Both the position numbers and the translations under genes were made by a program. The notes below the pieces were generated by a model that saw nothing but the letters and a program-made list of their open reading frames with translations, was not told the origin of the DNA and searched no databases. From positions 25,761,126-25,825,125 of the forward strand of contig CM046343.1 of NCBI GenBank assembly GCA_025403435.1: a stretch of 64,000 nucleotides of DNA. Reading direction: 5' to 3'. Below are positions 34,336 through 45,000 of this stretch, piece after piece (position 1 is the first letter of the stretch; each line of letters opens with the position of its first letter). This stretch comes from Artocarpus heterophyllus (taxonomy: Eukaryota; Streptophyta; Magnoliopsida; Rosales; Moraceae).

Positions 34336-34616
34336 TGTGGAAATCCGGTTCATATCCCTCTTCTTAGGAATCTTAATTGAAGAATTTTTTCCTTTAATGT
34401 AGATTATTCCTGATTGTTAGTTGATTCCTGATTTTAGTCAATCACCTGATTTAGCTCCCTGATCCTAGGAATTAGTTCTGATTTTATGCTGATGTAATTA
34501 GGCTGATTAGTAGGTAGATGTAAATTATCTTTTTCTTTGGTCTAACCTATATATAATGTAATTTCCTCTCATTTTTAGAATGAAGAAAATTACACATTCT
34601 TTAGCCTTTTTCTTCA
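34336..34616 (+). repeat. 3' LTR of the copia element
   Basis: The pair of the LTR at 27673-27955, followed directly by the target duplication ACTAC. The two LTRs differ at a modest number of positions, for example in the run after GAAGAA and in the TAGGCGG/TAGGTAG segment. This points to an old but not ancient insertion. Confidence 0.94.
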
Positions 34617-36110
34617 ACTACTTTGTATAAAATTTTATGGGACCCACCATAATAATGTGCCACCCGAAAGGGTGGAATATTGTCATAATATTCCTAGAGG
34701 TGACCGGTTTCTATCTATGGCTTTTGAGCTAAAATTTATTACAAAAGCTCTAAAATGATGACTGAGTATCACGAGACATTAAGTTGGAATTAATCATACT
34801 TAGCGCATAGCATTTTTTATACAAGTTTAGAACCAAAAATCTCTCCTCTCTTTCCCCATGGTTCGGCAACCCCTAGAACTCTACCTTCCAAATTATTTTG
34901 CTTAAAAATAACCCAAAAATCTATCTCCCAATCAAGTGTTAGACCAAGATCAAGTGCTAGGTTCAAGGAAGGGCAATTTTGGAAGGTAAAATCTAGACTT
35001 TTTCTCTTAAGTTTTAAGGTTTGCTTAGGATTTTTAGAAGGAGTATTGATAGGAGATTTTCCATGATCTATGTCATAGGTAATAATCAAGGTCAAGCTCT
35101 TGTGGAGGGTCACAAAGCTCACCAAAGTATCTTTGCATAAATCCTAAACTTTACACTAGAAATTATGTTCTTTTCTTGGAAGTTTTGTATGTAACAATAA
35201 TAGTAGAGATTATGACATGTTTAAAGGACATTATGAGATGTTTATGTGATTTTTTATGTGCTTAGTAATGATTTGGAGCAAGTAGAAACTAGAATTAACG
35301 TACTTAAAAACCCTAGTTTGAAAAACTTTACTCAAAAACAAAGTTTTGATGTTTTAACTAAAATTAGTGATTTTGTTAGACTTTGAAGCAACTTAACTTT
35401 CGAGAAAAATAATAATTATGCGCAGAACAATGAGGGCAATAATTTTTATGAACAAAATTTTGTAAAATTCCCTAGGGGTCAAATTGAAAAGTTTATAATT
35501 TTAGGGGTAGTTTTAACAAATGGCTAGAAACCCCACTATATAATCTAAATTTCTAGAAAAGTTAAACACAAAAGTTATAGAGCTCATCAAAATTGTAATA
35601 AGGCATAGACAGCTTGTGAAAATTCCGCACAATTTATGAGCTACGAATTTCGTAAATTTTAATCACAAAAAAATTTGAGAAAAATTGTAATATAAAAACA
35701 TTTTTAAACTAAAGCATTTTAACTTAAAAACTTTAGAGAACATTAATCCTTACAAAAAATTAAGCCCAAAGGTATAAAATGATCATTTATGGTTCCATGG
35801 GCAAAATAGTCAAAATTTCATAATTTGGATTAAAATCACATTTGTCAAAATGGGTTTTTACTGTAGAAAAAATAAAAGAAAATCGACGCCTCGTTTTTCT
35901 TGCCCCGTAGTTAATAAGTAACATTTTGCAACAATTTAGCAAAAATGGGGCCAAAAAATTTTTTTATGACCCATTGAGGGCAAAAACATCCTTTTCATGA
36001 AATGACTTGAACGGACACCAATATTTGAAATAGAAAAATGCCCCTTAAAAGGAATTTTGTCATATTCCATTAGTAATGAAAAGGAATACAATATAAGAGG
36101 AAATTGATTT
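34617..36110. other. Unassigned repeat-like DNA
   Basis: No gene. Joining 27582-27672 to 34622 across the copia insertion gives continuous sequence, so this is the older target DNA. Its texture (CCATGGTTCGGCAACCCC near 34857, repeated GGCAAAATAGTCAAAATTTC-like stretches) suggests an eroded long LTR. The open frame 34817-35125 (-) has no known domain. Confidence 0.4.
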
Positions 36111-37050
36111 TGTAACACTCGGGTTTCTTTTAGGAAACCGACCCATGATTAGATTAAGAATTTAAAGTTCTATTATTGACAAGTAGTCAGTAACAAACAA
36201 GTAGCAAATGATGATAAATTGTCCAAGCAAAATGCTTAAATAGATAGTGAGGGAATCAAACAATTGGATAAGTGTGGAGCAAATTTCAAGTAAGTTCTGA
36301 ACCCTACCTTCAGCGTGGACAAAAGGTTTTTAAAAATGTTATTCATTCTATTTCATTTTAACCAATTGCATTTATAATACACTTGCATTAAGTTATAAAG
36401 CATCCTAAATTGTATGTCACCATAATTTAAAAAACTGGTAAATAATTTATCAAATATGATAAGGAAGTGTCATACCAACTTCCCGACACAAGGGGAGTTC
36501 TACGTTATGTACAATCTCAGTGTTATGATGACCTATATGCATATCTGGTACGAATATAGTTAAGTTAAGGATATGAAATAAATTAATAAAGTCTATAAAG
36601 AAGCATAAATGGAACATGCATACACATAGAAATTATTTATGGGGTATGTTTGGATTCACTAAACAATAGCTCACCTAATTATTTCATGTCGTGCAGAAAC
36701 CAACCAAGAGGCTTGAATAGAATTACTGTTAAACTGATGACAATGAATGAGCAGGTGTGTAGTCAAGGGTATGGATACCGCCACTAAATATTTTCACTAT
36801 ATATCAAGTATTTTCGAATATGTTATTTTGAAAGAGAATATTAAATATGCTATGAGGTGTAGTATAAGATAAGTAAGTATTCTTAACTATTTTAGAAACA
36901 ATGATGTGTTCATAGTATATGTAAATTGACAAGTTTTTATGCAAATAAAAAGGTCATAATTTTGATAGCTAAGTAAGTAAGTAAGTAAGTAGGTAAGTAA
37001 GTAAGTAAGTAAGTAATTAAAGAAATGACTCGAAGAGTCGAGTTGTGACA
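36111..37050. repeat. LTR-like sequence, TGTAACA...TGTGACA
   Basis: Begins TGTAACACTCGGGTTTC, a common start of plant Ty3/gypsy LTRs, and probably ends GAGTTGTGACA at 37050. No target duplication was confirmed (GATTT against ATGGT). The part 36680-36800 resembles 720-830 at the window start. It contains the AAGT microsatellite. No coding sequence is seen. Confidence 0.5.
36971..37015. repeat. (AAGT)n microsatellite
   Basis: About 11 tandem AAGT units with one AGGT variant, inside the LTR-like sequence. Confidence 0.9.
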
Positions 37051-37662
37051 ATGGTTCCTCGTGTGACATTTTAATTCATTAAATGTTGCATGCTTTAGAT
37101 GACGATTTCAAGAAAACTATCATCTAATGTTCTCGAATAATAAATGCAATTTTTCACACTTATTCTTTTTCTGAAAAATTTTTAATTTTTCATTCTGAAC
37201 ACTCTTTAGTTTACAAGCTCTAAAGTTTTTCTCTTAAATCCCACATTCTCTCTCTAAGTTTTCTCTATCTATTTTTCTCACCTCCTAACTCTCTTTTTAA
37301 TTCTGTCCTCTCAATACTGAACAATTTTCTTCAAATTTACTCTCTCATCTCTTCTAAACTTCTCACTTCCTCAACAACCGCAACCAAGATCCTCATATCC
37401 GTCATTGTCACTATAACACCCACCTATTTTTATGTAACAGATCATGTTAAGTTAGTAACGATGTCAAGGAAAATTTTATTAATAATTTATGTTATATGTT
37501 ATGATATATGATTTTAATGTTACTAACTATTTATTCAAGTTTATGACAGGTGACAACCGCATGGAATCGTTATGCTCAAATGTTCATGATTATTTTAATG
37601 TATGTCTAATTATGATGCAATGATGATTTGAATGCATTAATGAATGGTATTTTAAAGACAGC

Positions 37663-37770
37663 TCGACAGGCTAAACTTTCAAGTTTGGTAGGCCAAAAAG
37701 TCTGCCAAAGATTGGCAGGCCGAACTTGGTGGAACCAGCAGGCCAAAGTGGTGGATCAACAGGCCGATGA
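37663..37770 (+). repeat. CGGCAGGCCGA-type motif cluster, 5' side of copy B
   Basis: Five boxes (CGACAGGCTAAA, TTGGTAGGCCAA, TTGGCAGGCCGAA, CAGCAGGCCAAA, CAACAGGCCGA) in one orientation, followed by GACAGCTGACGAGCAGT as in copy A. Confidence 0.85.
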
Positions 37771-39285
37771 CAGCTGACGAGCAGTTAGCAGAAATCTCTC
37801 CAAATTTATGGTTGAGATAATTACGTTAATTAGATGATTAATTGGCATATTTATGGATTAATTTCCTCAGTTAAGGAAATAAGAGGTTTGACTTCGCATT
37901 GATTGCTGTTATTTTAAATGGTTTCCTATTTTGAGAGTGCAAAACATAGTAAGTGATGAATGATTTGTTTTGGCTTTCCTCTTTTCTCTCCATTCTCCAC
38001 GCAAATTTAGTCCAGATTAGTCAGAAAAATTTCTGACATAAGTGAAGGTATTGAATTTGTTGTCAGTTATGCTCATTAGGTTAAAAATTTGTAACGTTCT
38101 TTTTTTCTATTTTTCTCTCATCTTCTCACTCTTTTCTCTTTCAATTTCTGAGACGTTTCTTTTGTCTTTCTCTCTTCTTCTTCTCTTCTCCACGAATTCC
38201 ATCCTTCTTTCTCTCAAAAATTCTCTGCAAATATTGAAAGAAAAAGTTATATTTCGTTGGTTGAATTCAAGGAATTTGAGAAGAAAATTTTTAAGGTAAG
38301 AATTCATTTCTTTTGGTGATTCTGAAAAGCATTTTTCCTCCTCAATTCGTCTGCAATATCTTTCTTTAGGTATTGTATTTTGTTCTGAATTTTTAATATG
38401 TTATGCATGTATGTATTATGTGATGTTCCTCTAAGTTTCAAGTCATGTCGATGTTTCTATGATAAATTATGAATTTTCTATCCTCCACCCCTCACAGTAA
38501 AATATTGTTGTTTAATTATGATGCAATGAAAATGTAATTTTTGTTCAAGGGGTAAATGTGTTTTGCTTTTCATGAAATTAGGTAAGAATATTCATGCATG
38601 TGTTATGTTATGGACTGCAAAGGTTGGTGAAAATTTGATGAGTAAATTATGAGTTATGTAAATTTCTATGAGATTAGGTCAGGAAAACTGTTTTAACAAT
38701 GTTAATCTTGGATTTTCGTTTTATGAAATGTTTTATGTGTTTAAATGATTTTATTGATGATGAAATAATTTTATGATATTGAAATGTATGATAATAAGAT
38801 ATTAATATGAATTTTAAAATTAAAATATATGTATTTTAATTGTTAGAAAATGTTTTCAAAAGATTACTCTTCTATCTTATTTTTATTGTTGGCAGATTTT
38901 CATGTTTGAAAAGTATGAGTTATTTTTTATTATTATAGTTATAAATGCATGTTATGAATCATGTTCATATGAGATGAATGTATATGTGATGTAATATGAA
39001 TGAATGTTATATTTTATGATAGTAAGTATTAATTTTATTTTTGTGTCTTAAAATGAATAAATGGCATGAACACGTAAAGGAACGAGCACGTCGAGACCGC
39101 AGTGTCGTCACCAAATCATATAAGGTTAAGTAAGCTAGCTTTTACAGTAAGTACGTTCTCACCTGCAACATAATGTGTTTTTAAAAAGGTTTGATGTTAT
39201 GATTATGATGATATTTATAATGATTTTATGATGAATTCCTTAAAGGATTTCTTATGAAAGGTTTTCATGATTTAAAGTTATGCAT

Positions 39286-41501
39286 TGATGAGACTGTAAA
39301 AGTGTACATTTTCTAAGGCTTAAATCATTTATTTATGCTTTTATTTCTCATTAAATCCTCTAATTAATAGCATTTTGTGTTAATAAGTATTTTTGTGTTT
39401 TAGTGTGTAAATATGTTTAAAAATGTGTTTTTAGTATGTTTTTTATGTTTAATAGAATTGTTAGTAATTTTTAGAGTCATTTTGGTGTGTTAAATGAGTG
39501 TCTAGTCTGTAAATAGTTAAAACCGTAAAAGTAATACGGTTATTTTATTTTGAGTTTTAGTATGTTTAGTAGTGTGTTTTAAGTTTGTAAATATGTCTTA
39601 TTATATTTTTAGTAATTTTTAAAAATATTTTCAAGTCATAAAAATTATATCTGTGCTAAAACGTAAGAGACTGAAAATTTTAGGAGTTTTTATTTATTTT
39701 TGTGTGTTTTAATGTAAAATAAATATTTTTAATATTTTTGTAAAAATTATGTTTGTAAAATAATTAATATTAGTGTGTTTGTGATTTTTAGATTTGAAAT
39801 CTAGAGGAAAAACGAAGCAAAACGACAGCAAAACAGGATAAAATCGAACATCAAATGCATCAAAAGGATAAGAGAATTCAAATTCAAATTAAATGGGATA
39901 CGTGGCATCATGAGGACCGTCAGATCAACTGCCAAATCAATCTCAACTGTCCGAGGAAGAGACACAGTGTCAATGCGTCATCTGGTGCGTCAGTAGAATC
40001 TCAGAGTACTGTCCACGTGTCGAAGAACTGATTGGCGCAGTGTGATTCATGTGCCGACAAGCTACAGACATGTCAGAGGGGAATCGCAGACAGCTTCGAA
40101 TTCTGTGCGGGCCAGTTCACAAGCAACCGTTATGTCAACCGTTTGATGAGATGACGAAGACCAATCTGACGGTCATCAAGCTCGGTCCCGCTGGTCCCAC
40201 CTGGGCCCATCTTGCCCGCGTTTGACAGCCATTAGATCTCAGTTTTGAATGGTCCAGATCGTGCCTGTTCCGTGCTGGTTTGGTCTGCATCACACTAGAT
40301 TACAAACTCAAATTCGTATATCAAAGAGCAAATCTCAACGTGGAAACGAAGATAAGATCAGATCATTTTGATCCGATTCTTCAAATAGTGAATTTTTTCA
40401 CTATAAAAGGGGCTCTTCCCCCCTCCTTCAGGACACACCCCTCAAGGCCTTTGGGCCTCCCTTCCCTCCTTCTCCCAATTTTTTTCCTTTTTTTCCTTTT
40501 TTACCTCTTTTATCCTTTAGGTAAATATATATATATATATATATATGTTTAATTTAGTGTAGAGAGTCTGGTGAGGTAGAGCGATGATCTTGTATGCGTA
40601 GTACTCTGGTATAGGTTTTAACTCTATATCTGTGTTGTAATGCTTATATTTTTGTGGAATAGATTATATCTTTATATTTTTAATAATTATTGTTACTGTT
40701 GTTATGCTGCCAATTTTTACATAAATTCAGTCATGCTTTTCTTTATGTAATTTAATTGTGTTGCATAATTAATATTAATAATACTAAAGTCATGTTCGTT
40801 TATTAAGTTGAGTTTATGTTGCATTATAGACATAGACTGGTACAGTAAATGCTTGGTTATTCTTGATTTATTGTAGACAAAGTATAGCATAGTGTATTCT
40901 TAAACCAATTAATAAGTCGAGGTGCTGTCGAAATTAACGCAATAATTTATTCCATAAAAATATATTAATTTTGATTTGTTATTATCTTTTCTATCTTAAA
41001 ATTATGTTAGTTATAATTGAGTGACAGCGGTTCTAATTTTCATAATTTGTGCACCAAATCATTAGTGAGAGATGATTATTTTGCTAGTTTTTATAGGAAA
41101 ACCCTTACTGCATTATGGCTTGCTATATTGTCGCTCTCGGTTGACCTATATAATTAGTAAAAAGTGCTTGCAATTAATGAGAAAAGATATAATAAATCAA
41201 ATGCTTTAGATAATTATTATTTAGAGTTAAAATTTCATATCAGTTGCGAAACATACAAGGGATTCTCAAAACTTCACCGTTTTAATTTTATGCTTTAAAT
41301 TTTGAATTAAAAAATCATAAAAATATTTCTTTCACTTTTAAACTTTGCTATGAAAAATCGCTTGCCTTTCTGAACGTTTATTTTTAACAATATCTCGAGC
41401 TACAAATTTTCACCTCCTGTGGATACGACAACTTTTTTATACTACAAACTGTCCGCCGTTTATAAAAAGATAAACACATTTTGGGGCCTACCAACCAAAC
41501 A
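39286..41501 (+). mobile_element. Solo LTR of another family nested in copy B
   Basis: Starts TGATGAGACTG and ends CCAACCAAACA. It is flanked by a perfect duplication TGCAT (39281-39285 and 41502-41506). Removing it restores colinearity with copy A (TTATGCATGTTT). It is 2216 bp. A TATA box CACTATAAAAGGGG near 40399 is followed by a C-rich and T-rich leader with an (AT)n run (40525-40546). A CCTGTGGATACGAC segment near 41418 resembles what I recall of Tat/Athila-type gypsy LTR ends, so I infer that lineage. No coding sequence. Confidence 0.9.
40400..40409 (+). promoter_or_regulatory. TATA box of the nested solo LTR
   Basis: CACTATAAAAGGGG followed by a pyrimidine-rich stretch, a typical LTR promoter arrangement. 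It could still start transcripts outward through copy B and the palindrome P1. Confidence 0.55.
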
Positions 41502-42142
41502 TGCATGTTTGATTATGGCAAATTTCAAAGCATGAAAGTTATGTATATATGTATCACCTAATAAGTGTTGCACACCAATGTTATGATATGATATGATATG
41601 ATGTCATGTTTGGTTTAGGATTAGCAACCCTTCTCCTCTCATGACGGCGTGCCTACAATGATGTTTATGGTGCAACACTTGGGCCCCTTAAGATAAAATG
41701 GAATAAGATTTAATATAGTCAATGTAATGAAAGATATGTTTCTATGAAAATGTGCTTACTGCACTATTATGTTATGATGGTGATGATGATGATATTTATG
41801 AAATGTTAATAAATTGTGAGAATTATATGTACTTACTAAGCATTAGCTTATTCAAGTTTATGTCATGTTGCAGATAAGGGTAAGAAAGTCATGGAATAGG
41901 CAGGAGGATGTGGAAAGGCGTGTGAGCATAAAGTACGATGAATTGTAACCGGAAGAACGCCAAGAAGAAAGTTATTATGTTTTAAATCAAGTTCTATAAT
42001 TTGGACATATATACTTGTTAAGTTTTAAGAATACATGAACTATGATTTTATATTTTATTTCATCATTTTAAGAATTCTGATCTTCCACATTTTTATGAAA
42101 AGTTGAATTTGTCTTAAAATTAAGTTTTTTGAAAAACGTTTG

Positions 42143-42306
42143 GCTCGGTCGGCCTATTGAACATCATTGGTCGGTCTGTCGATGTTTGAAGGTTCGGCCT
42201 GCCGAACTGTTGATAAGTTTTTAAGCCAGATTTACAAAGCCTCCTGCCGGCCTGTCGGTTGAGGAACTTCGGCCTGTCGAAGTCCCAAGTTTGGCCTGCC
42301 GAACTG
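42143..42306 (+). repeat. CGGCCTGCCGA-type motif cluster, 3' side of copy B
   Basis: Six boxes in the orientation opposite to the 5' cluster (TCGGCCTATTGAA, TCGGTCTGTCGA, TTCGGCCTGCCGAA, CCGGCCTGTCGG, TTCGGCCTGTCGA, TTGGCCTGCCGAA), about 320 bp from the LTR end. Confidence 0.85.
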
Positions 42307-45000
42307 TGGAAGCATATAAGTTATAAACGATGTGAAGTTTTTATAAGTTGTGATATTACAATTTGGTATATCTATTTTATTAAAATAAGTTTATGATTAA
42401 TTTAAAGTATAATTGAATTAATTATGATATGAAATAAGTTAAGCAATGTTATGTTGTAAAAATATATATATATATATATAAATGGATCCTGGTTATGTAT
42501 GTTTAATTATATTTACAATTTAAAGTATCGTATAAGTTTTGTAATTATGTTTATGTTTAAAGTTCAAATGGTATGAATGTATGAATGTAACGACATCTGT
42601 GACGTCCGTAATGGGGCGTTTCAGTCACTAGTTGCTATTGCCACTGCCTGTCGCTATCACTGCTCTGTTGAGCACCAAAATTTAGATACTTTGTTTTTAA
42701 AGAAATTTAACTTGTTTTATTCAGATTTATAGTTTTTCTTTGTATTTGATTAATTATTTTTTGTTCTTAGATTTTGTAGAGAAACTTTGTTTATAGTTTT
42801 AGAAATAAATATGCTATATCCATAATCATTATATATGACAAGGAGAATTTGTAAGATATGTTTTTGAAAGTTGTTTTGTTTAAACTAATGAAATATGAAT
42901 GAAGTTTATTGAAAAGGAGGATGTAAATTTGTGAATAATATTTAAAAAAATTGTTCTTTGAGAAGAAATAGTTTTTGCAATTTTTTTAATTTAAAGGCAC
43001 AATGACGACAGTTTCTTGCAAAAATCATTGTCTAATATGCATATTAGACGATGGTTCTTGTCTAATGTTAATAAATAGCGCCTTGTAAGAAGACTTTAGG
43101 CAATGGTTAGAAACCGATCATGAAAAGTAAATCATATATTATGACTATGGATTAGATGACAAGTTAGCTAACTGCCATCTTATTATCCATCTCTAGTAGT
43201 GAATATAACCCTTAAATTCTTATTTGTCATAAAAAATTTTTTATAATACTGTCAAATACTACTTTCTCACTTATATTTTCCAAGTCATTAATACAATCAA
43301 AATGATAATGTCATATTTTAGTAAAAATTCTAGTATGTAAGTGTGAGTGAATATTGGTTAAGAGAGTAAGAGATAGGGGTGTTTAGGATAGGAGAAAATA
43401 GGGGGGAAATAGAGAGAAATTTATACCTATTTTTATATCTATATTTATACATCCATAAAAAAAAAACTAAAAAAAATGGAAACAAAGCTTTAACTAATGT
43501 AGTATAAAGCTGTCAAATGCTATGCTTTCCAACATCATGCTCCTTCTTTAGTAATGTGTTATAACCTTTCATTTATTATCCTTTTGTTTGTAATTTTTAC
43601 TTTTTTTCTTTTTTCTTATTTTTGATTTTTTTTCTTCTTTTTAAATGTTTGCCCCTTTCATTTGTACCGTCCTATATATATAGAGGATAACATTTATATG
43701 CCATCCTTTATATATATATAGGATGGTACAAATGAAAGGGACAAACATTTAAAAAGAAGCAAAAAAAAAAATCAAAAATAAGAAAAAAGAAAAAAGTAAA
43801 AATTACAAACAAAAGGGTAACGAATGAAAGGTTGACATTATTAAAGGAGGAGCATGATGTTGGAAATTAGTTAAAGCTTTGTTTCCAATTTTTTTTTTTA
43901 AGTCTTTTTTATGGATGTATAAATATAGATATAAAAATAGGTATAAACTTCTCTCTATTTTTCCCCTATTTTCTCCTATCTTAAACTGCCCCCATCAATT
44001 ACTCTCTTAACCACCATTCACTAGCACTTATATATGAGAATTTTTACTGAAATATTAAATTATCATTTTGATTGAATTAATGACTTAAAAAATATAAGTG
44101 AGAAAGTAGTATTCACTACTAGAGACGGATAATAAGATGACGGTTAGCTAAACTGCCATCTAAACCAGAATCATAATATATGATTTACTTTTCATGACGG
44201 TTTCTAACCATCATCTAAAGTCTTCCTACAGGACGCTATGTATTAACATTAGACAAGAACCGTCGTCTAACATGCATATTAGACGATGATTTTTGCAAGA
44301 AACCGTCGTCATTGTGCCTTTAAATTAAAAAAAAATCGCAAAACTATTTCTTCTCAAAGAACAATTTCTTCAAATATTATTCACAAATTCATGTCCTTCT
44401 TTTTAGTAAACTTAATTCATGTCTCATTAGTTTAAACAAAACAACTTTCAAAAACATATCTTACAAATTCTCCTTGTCATACATAATGAATATGGATATA
44501 GCATATTTATTTCTAAAATTCTCTACAAAATCTAAGAACAAAAAATACTTAATCAAATACAAAAGAAAAACTATAAATATGAATAAAAACAAGTTAAATT
44601 CCTTTAAAAACAAAGTATCCAAATTTTGGTGCTCAACAGAGCGGCGACAACAACTGGTAGTGGCAATGGCAATAGTGAGAATGACGGATATGAGGATCTT
44701 AGTGGCGGTTGTTGAGAAAGTGAGGAGTTTAGAAGAGATGAGAGAGTAAATTTGGGGAAAATTGTTTAGTATTGAGATAATAGAATTAAAAAGAGAGTTA
44801 GGAGGTGAGAAAAAAGAGGTAGAGAAAACTTAGATAGAGAATGTAGCATTTAAGAGAAAAACTTTAGAGTTTGTAAACTAAAGAGTGTTCGGAATGAAAA
44901 ATTAAATATTTTTTCGGAAAAAGAATGAGTGTGAGAAATTGCGCTTATTATTCGAGAACATTAGACGACGATTTTCTTGAAATCGTCATCTATTTATTAT

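Larger units (their letters stand above)
27673..34616 (+). mobile_element. Ty1/copia retrotransposon with both LTRs (inactive)
   Basis: LTRs of 283 bp (27673-27955) and 281 bp (34336-34616) begin TGTGGAAAT and end TTCTTCA. They are flanked by a perfect 5-bp duplication ACTAC (27668-27672 and 34617-34621). Next to the 5' LTR is TGGTATCAGAG, an initiator-tRNA-Met-type primer binding site, and next to the 3' LTR is a GAGGGGGAA polypurine tract. Order inside is gag, protease, integrase, RT, RNase H, which is Ty1/copia order. Stops and frameshifts disrupt pol, the integrase catalytic residues are changed, and a 1989-bp solo LTR sits in RNase H. Without that insert the element is about 4.95 kb. Confidence 0.96.
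37412..42623 (+). mobile_element. Chromovirus-like solo LTR (copy B) in the P1 left arm
   Basis: Flanked by a perfect 5-bp duplication GTCAC (37407-37411 and 42624-42628). Its ends are TATAACACCC (left, TG changed to TA) and GGGGCGTTTCA (right). It matches copy A throughout: the GGTGACRRCCGCATG block, the CAGGCC cluster, the pyrimidine-rich leader (38095-38220), the ACCTGCAACAT block, the TGATGTCATGTTTGGTTTA block (26456 and 41605) and the GACATCTGTGACGTCCGTAA end. A further LTR is nested at 39286-41501. Without it copy B is about 2.99 kb against 3.17 kb for copy A. Confidence 0.92.
37092..44997. repeat. Giant inverted repeat P1, one arm split by an LTR
   Basis: The left arm is 37092-37411 plus 42629-43681, and the right arm is 43711-44997. 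They meet at a ~29-bp spacer near 43682-43710 flanked by GTACCGTCC / GGATGGTAC. Outer ends match as TAGATGACGATTTCAAG (left) and CTTGAAATCGTCATCTA (right). Other mirrored landmarks are the CTCATATCCGTCATT block (37392 against 44685) and CTGTTGAGCACC (42665 against 44630). Each arm includes a CACTA-type terminus (CTCTAGTAGTG ending 43201; CACTACTAGAG starting 44114) with subterminal GACGGTT/ACCGTCGTC repeats. No protein is encoded. A transcript through it would form a hairpin of about 1.3 kb. Confidence 0.88.

Noticed and set aside
36111..37050. Complete solo LTR with target duplication
   Set aside because: Ends look right but the flanking 5-mers (GATTT, ATGGT) do not match, so only an LTR-like call is made.
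40280..40552. Open frame of 90 codons in the nested LTR
   Set aside because: It ends in the pyrimidine-rich leader and (AT)n run of an LTR; this is not protein-like sequence.
44474..44749. Open frame of 91 codons in the right arm of P1
   Set aside because: It is low-complexity and the mirrored left arm does not conserve the frame.
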